Assembly (NCBI RefSeq): GCF_013359905.1
Contig: NZ_JABMCC010000118.1
Span: 496,001-560,000 of the forward strand
Direction: 5' to 3'
Length of the DNA stretch: 64,000 nt
Source of the DNA: Paenibacillus taichungensis
Lineage (GTDB): Bacteria > Bacillota > Bacilli > Paenibacillales > Paenibacillaceae
Shown here: one piece after another, positions 44,483 to 53,340 of the stretch
Position numbering within the stretch: the first letter of the stretch is position 1
Layout of the letters: each line of letters begins with the position of its first letter
The notes under the pieces: model-generated
What the model was told of the DNA's origin: nothing
The model's input: only the letters and a program-made list of their open reading frames with translations
Databases searched by the model: none
Position numbers and translations under genes: made by a program

Positions 44483-45235
44483 TTATTGTAACCTTTGGCG
44501 ATACTCGCTGGGATACAGTCCCGTCTTGTTTTTGAAAATACGGCTAAAATAATGGGAATCACTATATCCCACCGCTTTACCTACTGTCTTGATATCCATA
44601 TCTTCAAAGGCCGCGAGCATGCGTTTTGCTTCGTTGATTCGAAGCCCTGTCATGTATTTGAGCGGGGTTTCACCCGTCACCTTTTTGAAACACTTCCCCA
44701 GGTAATCCACACTAAAATGCATCTGTCCTGCCATATCCTGCAACGTAATCTCATGCATATAGTTCTGTTTCAGATACAACTTGATGGCCTCTGCAATATC
44801 CTCCGGCTTCACCTGTTCATCCAGCATTGCAGTGACATGTGCCAGCGAATCCCCTGCCTTGCCAAGTTTTAATTCCATTGCATCCAGCAGCGATCGAAGC
44901 TGTTCTTCCGTGAGGGGCTTAAGCAGATAATCCTCTACCTTGTAACTGATCGCCTGACGTGCAAACTCAAACTCATGGTGGCCGCTCAAGATCACGATCT
45001 TGACATGCGGATAGGCAAAATACAGATGTTTCGCCAGTTCCAGTCCATTCATGACGGGCATCTGAATATCGGTAACGACCAGATCAGGCACGGTATGTTC
45101 AATCAATTCCAATGCTTCCTGTCCATTTCTAGCTTCACCGATAACCTCAAACCGTGTGCCCAGCTCGCTGAATTTCCGGGACACATTGCGGCGAATTAAC
45201 GCCTCATCTTCCACAATAATGGTTCTATATGTCAT
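44483..45235 (-). CDS. AraC-type response regulator (YesN-like)
   Basis: A two-component response regulator of about 250 aa. The receiver domain is at the N-terminus (IIVEDEALIRRN; phosphoacceptor Asp in DLVVTDIQMPVMNG; Lys in YLLKPL). An AraC-type DNA-binding domain follows, with two helix-turn-helix units (DMAGQMHFSVDYLGKCFKKV and AVGYSDSHYFSRIFKN). The frame has ATG at 45241 and 45235; neither has a well-placed ribosome binding site. It is paired with the kinase upstream and probably activates the divergent sugar transporter genes. Confidence 0.93.
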   Translation of the reverse strand: MTYRTIIVEDEALIRRNVSRKFSELGTRFEVIGEARNGQEALELIEHTVPDLVVTDIQMPVMNGLELAKHLYFAYPHVKIVILSGHHEFEFARQAISYKVEDYLLKPLTEEQLRSLLDAMELKLGKAGDSLAHVTAMLDEQVKPEDIAEAIKLYLKQNYMHEITLQDMAGQMHFSVDYLGKCFKKVTGETPLKYMTGLRINEAKRMLAAFEDMDIKTVGKAVGYSDSHYFSRIFKNKTGLYPSEYRQRLQ

Positions 45236-45246
45236 CACCATGCGTT

Positions 45247-47127
45247 TTAACTTTGCTCCTTTCGAATGGAACCGCCAATCGTAATGCTGACGCCGCCAGA
45301 AGGTTTATTTGAAATATGCATATGTGCCGCGGAACCATACCATAATTTGAGTCTGATCCAGATGTTTTTCAATCCCATCCCGTTGATCTCAAGTTCAGGC
45401 ATACGCTCCCATTCCTGTGATTGTTGTATGTACTGCTGGATGAGCGTAAGCGCCTCGGGTTCCATGCCAGGTCCGTTATCTTCCACTGTCATTAGCCAGG
45501 TCTCCTGCAAAGTGTCCAGCTCTCCAATGATATGCAGCTTCCAGGGTGGAGTATCACGCAGTCCATATTTCATGACATTTTCCAGTAAAGGCTGAATGAG
45601 CAGCATGGGGACCTGAAGATTTTTCATCAAGTCCGGAACATGGAATTCATAAAGCAGATCATCTTCGAACCGAATTTTCATACACTTCAAATATCGCTCA
45701 CAGTAGTCGATTTCTTTTTCCAATGGAACACCGCTTTTGTTCGGAGCCGAGATGTAACGCAGCATGGATGCAATGTGACCACAGAACGCAACGATCTGTT
45801 CATTCATGCCCTCTTCCGCCATGATGCTGATGTTCGTGATGTTGTTATACAGAAAATGAGGGTTCATCTGGGACTGCAACGCCAGCAATCTGGCATCCGT
45901 TTCCTGAGATTTGATCGCCAGCATGTCTTGGAAGGATTGCACAAGCTGTTGATTCAATTGAATAAACGTATCATTCAACTCATCCATCTCACGGATGGAA
46001 CCCGGAACTTCCAACTTGAACAACTGGCCAGAGTCCTGACCCGTGGTCAGATCGTGGAGGCCAGTTTTCTGAATAATGCGCTGCAAACGATGGAGCGGTA
46101 AAGTAACACGTTTGGAGATCAGGTATGAGAGGAGCAGAATAAGAATCAAGGTAGCTAATGTTGCCCCCATAAACAGAAAAGCCATGCGATTCAGATTCGC
46201 AAACAGGGATTGTTTCGACTGCATCACGATAACCGTCCATCCGGTCTCCTGCGAGGTCGTGTAGGTCATCATTTGCTTCGAATTTCCATTGGGATCTACC
46301 ACTTCTTGCATCGTTTCTGGTGGATAGTGGTCGTTACGAATCAAGTTAACAACGTCGGAATGGATTGCTGTTAACGGATGTTCATTGGACAAAAAAGGAT
46401 ATAAAAGCTCATTACGTTCATTCAATACATAGACGCTCAAATCTTCTTTCCCCGCTTGCACATCGTTCAAATGCTGGAACACGGTTCCAGCATCCTGCAA
46501 GATTTCGACTACACCTTGCGAGACATAATTCCCATCCTTATACACCCGGGTAAGGGAAAGATATGGTTTGCCTGACTCCCCCTGCCCTGTTGGCATCGGT
46601 AATGCCCCACCATCCAGTAAACTTATGACACGCCAGCCATTGCGCGCCCACGTTTCTTCGTACCACGGTCTTTGGGTTAGATCTACGGACAGCTGGCCAT
46701 TGAACGCACCGGCACCCAGCATTTTACCGTTCACATCATAGATATTAGCTTGTTTGGCTGTATTGGAGCTGCTAATGATCGCCAGAATGACATCAATCAG
46801 CGTTGTTGTATCCTTGTAAAACGCCGGGTCACTTGTGAGCGTCTGTTCATTGTCCTCCGCTGGAGATAAATAGTGACTGAAGTGCTCCTTGACCAGATTG
46901 GAATATACGATGTTCATGGAGAAATTATTCATTTTGACGATTTCCTGATCCAGATTGCCCACCATCGAATTCCCCAACTGTTTCTGCTGTTCGGCACTTC
47001 GACTACGAATGTCATTGGCAAGAAAAACATACAAGAGGCTGGCCACAATCAATGAAAAAACAATAAATACCCCAGAGTAGTAGGCAAACAGGCTTTGCTG
47101 AAGCGTTCTGAATCGGTACTTAACCAT
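45247..47127 (-). CDS. Membrane sensor histidine kinase (YesM-like)
   Basis: A 626-aa kinase with two transmembrane helices (residues about 12-34 and 300-325) flanking an extracytoplasmic sensor (dCache-like), a HAMP linker, and the His_kinase domain with the phosphorylated His in ALQSQMNPHFLYNNI. The ATPase domain shows DNGPGMEP and NGMGLKNI. It begins after CGAGGTG. It is divergent from a carbohydrate-binding lipoprotein gene, so the signal is likely an oligosaccharide. Confidence 0.94.
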   Translation of the reverse strand: MVKYRFRTLQQSLFAYYSGVFIVFSLIVASLLYVFLANDIRSRSAEQQKQLGNSMVGNLDQEIVKMNNFSMNIVYSNLVKEHFSHYLSPAEDNEQTLTSDPAFYKDTTTLIDVILAIISSSNTAKQANIYDVNGKMLGAGAFNGQLSVDLTQRPWYEETWARNGWRVISLLDGGALPMPTGQGESGKPYLSLTRVYKDGNYVSQGVVEILQDAGTVFQHLNDVQAGKEDLSVYVLNERNELLYPFLSNEHPLTAIHSDVVNLIRNDHYPPETMQEVVDPNGNSKQMMTYTTSQETGWTVIVMQSKQSLFANLNRMAFLFMGATLATLILILLLSYLISKRVTLPLHRLQRIIQKTGLHDLTTGQDSGQLFKLEVPGSIREMDELNDTFIQLNQQLVQSFQDMLAIKSQETDARLLALQSQMNPHFLYNNITNISIMAEEGMNEQIVAFCGHIASMLRYISAPNKSGVPLEKEIDYCERYLKCMKIRFEDDLLYEFHVPDLMKNLQVPMLLIQPLLENVMKYGLRDTPPWKLHIIGELDTLQETWLMTVEDNGPGMEPEALTLIQQYIQQSQEWERMPELEINGMGLKNIWIRLKLWYGSAAHMHISNKPSGGVSITIGGSIRKEQS

Positions 47128-47303
47128 CTCACACCTCGTTATCGGATGATGTCTTGCAACTTACTCGAAAATGTCCACCCAACAAGACGCTTTTGTCTAT
47201 TGAGCGCATTCTTCGTTCAGCGTAAAGTTATCCACATAAGAATACGCTTACATGAAGCGTTTCGGCAAGAGCTATTATTCTTTATTCCATGGGAGGTTCA
47301 TTG

Positions 47304-48602
47304 ATGAGAAAACGATTTCTGTTATCCCTTGTAGGTGCGCTGTTGCTGTCTAGCCTGCTTCTTGCCGGGTGCAACTCCGGTGAAAGTTCCGAAGGTTCAG
47401 GGAAGGTAACGCTAACGTTCGGAACAAGTCAGAGCGGCATTCCACGTACGGGTATCATGCAAACGATGGCTAAAGAATATGAGCAGGAAACGGGTGTGAA
47501 AATTGACTTTCAGGTGGTCCCTGATGCCCAGTGGCGTGACCTGATTAAGGTGAAGCTCGCCTCCGGCGAAGCTCCTGATATTTTTAATGTCGATGTAGAC
47601 CCACTTAGCATGCCTGCCAACGTAAGACCTGAGGAAAATGCAATCGATCTGACCAATGAGGAATTTACAGGACGCATGTCCGAAGAGATTTTACCAACGG
47701 TTAGCTATAAAGAGAAGGTGTATGGGGTTTCTTTTGCACCAACGAAAATATGGTATGTGTACTATAACAAACGCATTTTTGAAGAACTCGGCATCCAGCC
47801 GCCAACGTCCTACGCCGAGTTTAAGGCAATCAGTCAGAAGATCAAGGACAAGGACATCATTCCGTTCTATCAGGCACCTGCCAGCGGATGGTATCAGGTA
47901 CTGCCTTTATTCGAAACCGGTCCAAACTATGAGCAAGCTACGCCGGGAACGTACGAGAAGCTGAACAACAATGAGATGAAAGTGGCAGATTTGACGCAGC
48001 TCAAGACGGTCATTGAACAATTAAAGGAATTTGCGGATCTTGGTTACTTCGGCAAGGATTTTCTGTCCAACACGGTCGAGGCTGGCATTGAATCCTTTGG
48101 TCAGGAGAAGGCAGCGATGCTGCTCCGAGTCCCAGGCACCGAAAAGGAAGTGTCTGAGGCCTATCCGGACATGAAGGACAATATGGGATTTTTCGTGATG
48201 CCATGGGGCGATAATCAGACGATTGGTGTGAATCCGGGCGGTTCAGCAGCCATGTTTGGCAACAAAAACAGCAAGCACCCGGAAGAGGTACTGAAGTTTT
48301 TCCGGTGGATTACGGAGCATGATCATCTGCAGCGTGTATTCGATGAGGGTGAAGGCAACCTGACCATCTGCTGGCCTGAAATTGAACCGAAGCTGACACA
48401 GGACTATATCGACTACGAGAAAAATCATGAGAAAGGCACGGTCATGCAGGCCGCTGTGAAGTACATTGATCCGCAATGGATGGATATCGGCAAGGATCTT
48501 TCCGGCATGTTCGCCGGAGCGATGACCCCGGATCAGATTCTGCAAAATATTGATAAACGCCGGGCTGAACAAGCCAAAGTGCTGAAGGATGAGGCCTGGT
48601 AA
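47304..48602 (+). CDS. Extracellular sugar-binding lipoprotein (ABC transporter)
   Basis: A 432-aa family 1 solute-binding protein. The signal peptide ends in a lipobox (LLLAGCNSG), so the mature protein is lipid-anchored at Cys. The rest follows the carbohydrate-binding pattern (FGTSQSGIPRTG, KVYGVSFAPTKIWYVYYNKRIFEE pieces, GSAAMFGNKNSKHPE). The start ATG at 47304 lies 7 nt after GGGAGG. It heads an operon with two permeases, opposite a YesM/YesN pair. Confidence 0.92.
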   Translation: MRKRFLLSLVGALLLSSLLLAGCNSGESSEGSGKVTLTFGTSQSGIPRTGIMQTMAKEYEQETGVKIDFQVVPDAQWRDLIKVKLASGEAPDIFNVDVDPLSMPANVRPEENAIDLTNEEFTGRMSEEILPTVSYKEKVYGVSFAPTKIWYVYYNKRIFEELGIQPPTSYAEFKAISQKIKDKDIIPFYQAPASGWYQVLPLFETGPNYEQATPGTYEKLNNNEMKVADLTQLKTVIEQLKEFADLGYFGKDFLSNTVEAGIESFGQEKAAMLLRVPGTEKEVSEAYPDMKDNMGFFVMPWGDNQTIGVNPGGSAAMFGNKNSKHPEEVLKFFRWITEHDHLQRVFDEGEGNLTICWPEIEPKLTQDYIDYEKNHEKGTVMQAAVKYIDPQWMDIGKDLSGMFAGAMTPDQILQNIDKRRAEQAKVLKDEAW

Positions 48603-48718
48603 TAACAGCGCATATTCTGGATGAACACATGAGGCATGTGGCTGACCACCATTACATGCAGCGAGGTGAGGCACCATGCACTCATGCATTTTGGCAGGAA
48701 GGACAGGTGTAACAGGTT

Positions 48719-49591
48719 ATGAATGTGAACAAGATCTATCCCTGGTATTTCTCATCCGGAGCGATTGTGCTGTATCTGCTGTTCATCGTCGCTCCCGCCC
48801 TGCTGGGCATCTATTATTCCTTCACTGATTGGAACAGCTACAGTTCGGAGAAAAACTTTATTGGTCTGGAGCATTTCCGAACCATTCTGGCGGGTGATCC
48901 AACGTATTTACTTTTTATTAAAAATACAGTCCTTTTCACCCTGATCACTGCGATCGCCAAGACGGTTCTGGGCCTATTTCTAGCTCTATTGCTCGTCAGC
49001 GGTGTGAAGGCCGCCAATCTGCATCGCATGATCATATTTTCACCCCAAGTACTTTCGTTCCTGATTGTTGGCCTGGTCTTCAAAAGCCTGCTCGACCCCA
49101 ACAACGGCTTCGTTAACGTGACGCTGCGTTCGCTGGGGCTGGACTTTCTGGCCCAGAACTGGCTGGGCTCCCTTACTTGGGCAATGCCATCCATTATGGC
49201 GGTGGATACGTGGAAAGGCATGGGGTACATTATGGTGCTGTTCATTGCTGGACTGCTTGCCATTCCTCGCGATTATTATGAAGCGGCATCGATTGACGGT
49301 GCCGGCTTCTGGCAGAAGCTGTTTCGAATCACGATTCCAATGCTGATGCCGACGATTACCATCGCCACGGTACTCAATATTACGTATGGGCTGCGGGTAT
49401 TTGATGCGGTATATGTACTGACCAATGGCGGACCAGGCAACGCTACAGATGTGATTAACACAGCGGTGTATTCCTCTTTTGCTAAAGGCTATTGGGGGCT
49501 CGGCAGTGCATTATCCACGATTCTCTTTGTCATTATGGCTGTCATCTCCTTCTTCATCATCCGCTTGATGAACCGAAAGGTGGAATACTAG
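48719..49591 (+). CDS. Sugar ABC transporter permease (MalF/LacF-like)
   Basis: A 290-aa membrane protein with six transmembrane helices. The EAA loop that contacts the ATPase is EAASIDGAGFWQKLFRITIP. It should form the channel with the next permease for import of an oligosaccharide delivered by the upstream lipoprotein. It lies 116 nt after the binding protein and directly abuts the next permease. Confidence 0.93.
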   Translation: MNVNKIYPWYFSSGAIVLYLLFIVAPALLGIYYSFTDWNSYSSEKNFIGLEHFRTILAGDPTYLLFIKNTVLFTLITAIAKTVLGLFLALLLVSGVKAANLHRMIIFSPQVLSFLIVGLVFKSLLDPNNGFVNVTLRSLGLDFLAQNWLGSLTWAMPSIMAVDTWKGMGYIMVLFIAGLLAIPRDYYEAASIDGAGFWQKLFRITIPMLMPTITIATVLNITYGLRVFDAVYVLTNGGPGNATDVINTAVYSSFAKGYWGLGSALSTILFVIMAVISFFIIRLMNRKVEY

Positions 49592-50416
49592 ATGCGTGTG
49601 AAAAAACAGCTGGTTTCCATCGGGTTAAATGTACTCGCTTGGCTTCTTAGCCTGGTGGTCCTGATTCCTTTTGTCGTCATTGTGCTGAATTCATTCAAGT
49701 CCGATGCCGAAGCCAAAGTGCTCAAACTGACCCTGCCCGAGAAGTTCATCTTTGAAAATTATAAAATCGTCTATGAGCAGGGACACCTGGGTGGTTCCTT
49801 TTTCAACAGTTTGCTGCATTCAACGGCTTCTTCCCTGCTGCTGGTGTTTGTTGTGGCGTTCTCAGCCTTCACGTTATCACGTAATTATTCGAAGTTAAGC
49901 AAGTTCCTATATTTCTTTCTTATTCTGGGCATTACGCTGCCCTTAAACTACATTCCATTAATGGAGGTCATGAAGTCGCTGGGCATGATTAATTCACATG
50001 TGGGCATGATTCTGCTCTATACCGCGATGGGTATTCCGATCTCGCTATTCATCACATATGCGTTTGTATCCAATATTCCAAAAGAACTGGATGAAGCAGC
50101 GATCATGGACGGATGCAACGGGATCAAGCTGTTTCTCAGGATTATTGTGCCTTTGTTAACCTCTGTACTGGTTACGGTATTTGTTCTTAATTTTCTGAGT
50201 GTCTGGAATGAGTTTACTGCTCCACTCTATATGCTGAACACGGTGGAGATGTGGCCAATGACGCTTGCTGTCTATAACTTCTTCGGACAATTCAGTGCTC
50301 AGTGGAATCTGGTCAGTGCGGATATCGTGCTTACTTCCCTACCTGTGTTGATTGTGTTCCTGATTGGGCAAAAATATATTGTGGGTGGTCTGACTTCCGG
50401 GGCGGTTAAGGGTTGA
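49592..50416 (+). CDS. Sugar ABC transporter permease (MalG-like)
   Basis: A 274-aa partner permease with six helices and the EAA loop DEAAIMDGCNGIKLFLRIIV. The ATG directly follows the TAG of the previous gene, with AAAGGTGG inside its end as ribosome binding site. No ATPase gene follows; as in Bacillus, a shared MsmX-type ATPase encoded elsewhere probably serves the transporter. Confidence 0.93.
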   Translation: MRVKKQLVSIGLNVLAWLLSLVVLIPFVVIVLNSFKSDAEAKVLKLTLPEKFIFENYKIVYEQGHLGGSFFNSLLHSTASSLLLVFVVAFSAFTLSRNYSKLSKFLYFFLILGITLPLNYIPLMEVMKSLGMINSHVGMILLYTAMGIPISLFITYAFVSNIPKELDEAAIMDGCNGIKLFLRIIVPLLTSVLVTVFVLNFLSVWNEFTAPLYMLNTVEMWPMTLAVYNFFGQFSAQWNLVSADIVLTSLPVLIVFLIGQKYIVGGLTSGAVKG

Positions 50417-50474
50417 GATGTATCCGAAATGAGAACAGAGGACTCAATGCACTTAGCTAATTCGAAATTTATAA

Positions 50475-50511
50475 TTGACATCACGTTTATTTGTAACTAT
50501 TATAGTTACAA
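50475..50511 (+). promoter_or_regulatory. Rrf2-gene promoter with palindromic operator over the -10
   Basis: A perfect TTGACA (50475-50480), a 17-nt spacer and TATTAT (50498-50503) form a strong sigma-A promoter. A perfect inverted repeat, TTGTAACTA and TAGTTACAA separated by TTA (50491-50511), is centred on the -10 box. This is a textbook repressor site, most likely for the Rrf2 protein encoded immediately downstream. Confidence 0.82.
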
Positions 50512-50526
50512 CGGTGGTGATCATGC

Positions 50527-50952
50527 ATGAAACAAATCAGCAGTCGCTTTTCCATTGCGGTTCATACGCTGTCCCTGGTCGCTGTTGTGCCCAATGAGTG
50601 CACGGGAGATTTTATCGCCAAAAGCGTAAATACCAATCCCGTCATTATTCGGCGCATTATGTCCAAGCTGAAACAGGCCGGCCTGATTGAGGTCAGACCT
50701 GGTGTCGGCGGTGCTTCTTTGTTGAAGGACCCCGCCGATATTACCCTTTTGGATATATATCGTGCGCTTGAGGTTGTGGAGGATGGCGAGTTGTTTAACT
50801 TCCACAAGCATCCGAACCCTAATTGTCCGGTTGGCAGCATGATCGAACAAACCTTGCGCGCCGAACTTATTGAGGCTCAGCTAGCTATGGAGCAGCGTTT
50901 GAAACGTGTAACGATACAACAGATGATGGATCAGGTTCATGTCTCTGAATAA
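50527..50952 (+). CDS. Rrf2 family transcriptional regulator (YwnA-like)
   Basis: A 141-aa winged-helix regulator. The N-terminal DNA-binding part includes FSIAVHTLSLVAV, SVNTNPVIIRRIMSKLKQAGL and VRPGVGGASLLKDP. It has Cys in VPNECTGD and in HPNPNCPVGS rather than the three clustered cysteines of iron-sulfur Rrf2 proteins, so it may sense thiol-reactive stress or another ligand. It is probably autoregulated through the operator at 50491-50511. A terminator follows; the next gene is a likely target. Confidence 0.88.
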   Translation: MKQISSRFSIAVHTLSLVAVVPNECTGDFIAKSVNTNPVIIRRIMSKLKQAGLIEVRPGVGGASLLKDPADITLLDIYRALEVVEDGELFNFHKHPNPNCPVGSMIEQTLRAELIEAQLAMEQRLKRVTIQQMMDQVHVSE

Positions 50953-50977
50953 AAAAGCTCATTACGAGCTTTTTTTA
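50951..50977 (+). terminator. Terminator after the Rrf2 gene
   Basis: AAAAAAGCTC, ATTAC loop, GAGCTTTTTTT, immediately after the stop codon. Confidence 0.88.
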
Positions 50978-50986
50978 AACCTTTCG

Positions 50987-51064
50987 TTGTAATCACACCT
51001 GTTATAACATATACGATTACATCTATTCATGTAGTTAACATTTCACTTTTGTGTCGACACAAAA
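50987..51064 (+). promoter_or_regulatory. Promoter and palindromic sites of the NmrA-type oxidoreductase gene
   Basis: TTGTAA (50987-50992), 17 nt and TATACG (51010-51015) form a possible promoter framed by the inverted arms TGTAATC (50988-50994) and GATTACA (51015-51021). Downstream, an 18-bp perfect palindrome of TTTTGTGTC and GACACAAAA (51047-51064) precedes the ribosome binding site. The palindromes suggest control by a dimeric regulator. Confidence 0.5.
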
Positions 51065-51088
51065 TATACCTTATAGGAGGAAAATACA

Positions 51089-51946
51089 ATGAAAATTTTA
51101 GTTACTGGAGCAACAGGTCATTTGGGTTCACTGGTCGTAGAGGCTCTGTTACAAACGGTATCTGCTGGGGATTTGGCTGTAAGTGTACGCAACCCGGAGA
51201 AAGCGGAAGCATTGCGTGCTCAAGGTGTTGACGTTCGTCAAGGTGATTTCGATCAACCGGAAACGCTGGAAAAAGCATTTGCAGGCGTGGATCGGCTGCT
51301 GCTGATCTCCACAGACGGTGACAATGAAACCCGTATTCGCCAACATCAAGCTGCCGTGCACGCTGCCAAGAAAGCAGGCGTTGGATTCATCGCTTATACC
51401 AGCGTTGTGAATGCGGAGAAAAACACCCTTTCACTGGCTGAAGTACATCGTGCCACAGAACAGGCTATCCGCGAATCCGGCATTGCTTATTCCTTCCTGC
51501 GCAACAACTGGTACCTGGAAAATGAAGCAGGCAGCGTTCAAGCAGCTACCCAGGGCGCACCTTGGGTGCATGCAACTAACGCCAGCCAAGTCGGCTGGGC
51601 TACTCGCAGTGACTATGCGCATGCTGCCGCTGCAGTACTGACAGGTGAGGGACATGAGAATTCAGTATATGAGTTGTCTGGTAAACTTCGTACTCAAGCT
51701 GAGTTAGCAGCCATCGTTGGGGAAGTACTTGGACAGGACATCAACGTGCAAAACGTAGATGATGCTGCGTATGCGGACATCATGAAGGGTGCAGGTCTAC
51801 CTGACTTTGTAGTCTCTATGCTCGTTGATATGCAAAGTGCCATCCGTGAAGGCGCGCTGGCTGTAGAGAGTGATACACTGGAGACATTACTTGGCCGTCC
51901 GGCTCAACCATTGAGTGAGGGTGTTAAAGCGATTTTGGGCAAGTAA
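51089..51946 (+). CDS. NAD(P)H-binding oxidoreductase (NmrA/QorB-like SDR)
   Basis: A 285-aa atypical short-chain dehydrogenase. The N-terminus MKILVTGATGHLGSLVVEAL holds the GxxGxxG dinucleotide motif; SVRNPEKAEALRAQGVDVR and FIAYTSVVNAEKNTLSL follow the NmrA/quinone-reductase (QorB) pattern. It may reduce quinones or sense the NADPH/NADP ratio. It lies next to an Rrf2 regulator but has its own promoter. Strong TAGGAGG upstream and a clear terminator downstream. Confidence 0.9.
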   Translation: MKILVTGATGHLGSLVVEALLQTVSAGDLAVSVRNPEKAEALRAQGVDVRQGDFDQPETLEKAFAGVDRLLLISTDGDNETRIRQHQAAVHAAKKAGVGFIAYTSVVNAEKNTLSLAEVHRATEQAIRESGIAYSFLRNNWYLENEAGSVQAATQGAPWVHATNASQVGWATRSDYAHAAAAVLTGEGHENSVYELSGKLRTQAELAAIVGEVLGQDINVQNVDDAAYADIMKGAGLPDFVVSMLVDMQSAIREGALAVESDTLETLLGRPAQPLSEGVKAILGK

Positions 51947-51978
51947 GTTTAAGCAGAAGATAATAGAGTTCGAATCAT

Positions 51979-52016
51979 AAAGGGACACACCAGCGAATGT
52001 TGGATGTGTCCCTTTT
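51979..52016 (+). terminator. Terminator after the oxidoreductase gene
   Basis: AAGGGACACA and TGTGTCCCTT form a 10-bp stem followed by TT. Confidence 0.8.
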
Positions 52017-52134
52017 GGTGTAACAGCGATCTATAAAAAGATATAGCAGTTGAACGTACTCTTTATACTAAACTAGTTTAATTGTGACTTGAATTCGATT
52101 TAGATATCGGTAATCTCCATCAACGTTACATCGA

Positions 52135-52671
52135 TCATTGCTCGATATATCGTACCGGAATGTGATCGGCCAGCCAAATATTTTCGTTGCCATGATAGAA
52201 AAGAATTCCGTCCTTGGCCGCTTGAGCGGCATTAATTTTCAATATTACCGGCTCGTCATCACGTCTTCGTCCCACCTGATTGGCGGTATCCATATCTGCA
52301 GATAGATGAACATACTGCCTCTGACGAGGCTGCAAACCTTGCTCCACAATGGAAGCAACCGACCGCAGTGGGGTGCCATGATAGAGTATCTCCGGTGGAT
52401 CGGCAGGTGTTTTGGATATCTTTTGCGGAGTCGAATGACCATATAATGCCCGGATGCGGCCAGAACAGATTTCATGTCTCTTTTTCTCAGAAGCTTGAAT
52501 CATCTGCTCCAGATCCGCTTCCGTGACGTCTTTCCACTGTGGACTTTCATGTAAAGCCACCAGCAATTGCGGAATCTCCACCCAGCCCTCTTCGTCCAGC
52601 TCCAGCTCATACTCCCAAGGGGCGTGACGCAAGGCGTACGAGAGCTCTTTACTTAACTTCATCAGATCCAT
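52135..52671 (-). CDS. kptA: RNA 2'-phosphotransferase KptA/Tpt1
   Basis: A 178-aa NAD-dependent enzyme that removes an internal 2'-phosphate from RNA and makes ADP-ribose 1,2-cyclic phosphate. The order fits Tpt1/KptA: an N-terminal winged-helix lobe with the catalytic Arg-His of LSYALRHAP, then YHGTPLRSVASIVEQGL, YVHLSADMDTANQVGRRR and PVILKINA. The ATG at 52671 follows GGGAG. In bacteria its physiological target is unknown because the usual tRNA ligase that makes 2'-phosphates is missing. It is last in a same-strand group with an AbiEii-like gene upstream. Confidence 0.93.
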   Translation of the reverse strand: MDLMKLSKELSYALRHAPWEYELELDEEGWVEIPQLLVALHESPQWKDVTEADLEQMIQASEKKRHEICSGRIRALYGHSTPQKISKTPADPPEILYHGTPLRSVASIVEQGLQPRQRQYVHLSADMDTANQVGRRRDDEPVILKINAAQAAKDGILFYHGNENIWLADHIPVRYIEQ

Positions 52672-52755
52672 TGCGATCATCTCCCAATTAAGTTAACAAT
52701 TCAATAGACATATATTGTCTGTACCACTACATGAAAGGGTGATCGCTCTGCTTCT

Positions 52756-53214
52756 TCAGGTTCTCTCCGGTTTTACCGCCGCTAAAATCTCCTGAATGTT
52801 GCGGGCGAGTCCCTCATCATCTTCCTGATTAAACTGGCGGTGTCCATCGATGCCACGATGAATAATCGTGTTCATCACCGGATGAACTTCCCGATCGGAA
52901 GCCACCCGGATCAGATCATCGGCAAAATCTACAGCCTGCTGCTCACTATAGTTAAAAGGTTTAATCAGCATACGGATGCTCAGTGCATGAGCCTGTGGCT
53001 CCGCCAGCTGATCCCGATGAGTGATGCCATATACCGCGCCAAATCCAAAAGCAGCTATCACCTGACGCTCCAGTTCCGTTGTCTGTTCCAAAGGCGTACC
53101 GATCAGTTCACATATTTTGCCCACCATCTGCTCCAACTCTGAAGCCGCCGCAGCCAAAATCACGTCGTTAATATCGTCAGCGTTGATAAAATCAGTCATA
53201 TTGTAATTCTCCAT
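52756..53214 (-). CDS. All-alpha protein, possibly an Imm48-type immunity protein
   Basis: A 152-aa protein that appears entirely helical, without signal peptide or membrane span. Segments such as AASELEQMVGKICELIG, TTELERQVIAAFGFGAVYGI and NTIIHRGIDGHRQF remind me of proteins annotated as immunity protein 48 family in Paenibacillus; this is from memory and tentative. If right, it is an orphan, since no matching toxin is adjacent, though an RHS toxin locus lies 3 kb away. It lies between the nucleotidyltransferase gene and kptA on the same strand. Confidence 0.5.
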   Translation of the reverse strand: MENYNMTDFINADDINDVILAAAASELEQMVGKICELIGTPLEQTTELERQVIAAFGFGAVYGITHRDQLAEPQAHALSIRMLIKPFNYSEQQAVDFADDLIRVASDREVHPVMNTIIHRGIDGHRQFNQEDDEGLARNIQEILAAVKPERT

Positions 53215-53340
53215 TTCTGAGCCATATTGGATCCATTCTCTCAGACTCTATGAGAACATTGTATCGGAGATAGGGTGTTCCTTTCAAATTCATCTACGGT
53301 TAGACAAACAATGATTCAACTTACTTGTATATGAGAAGCT

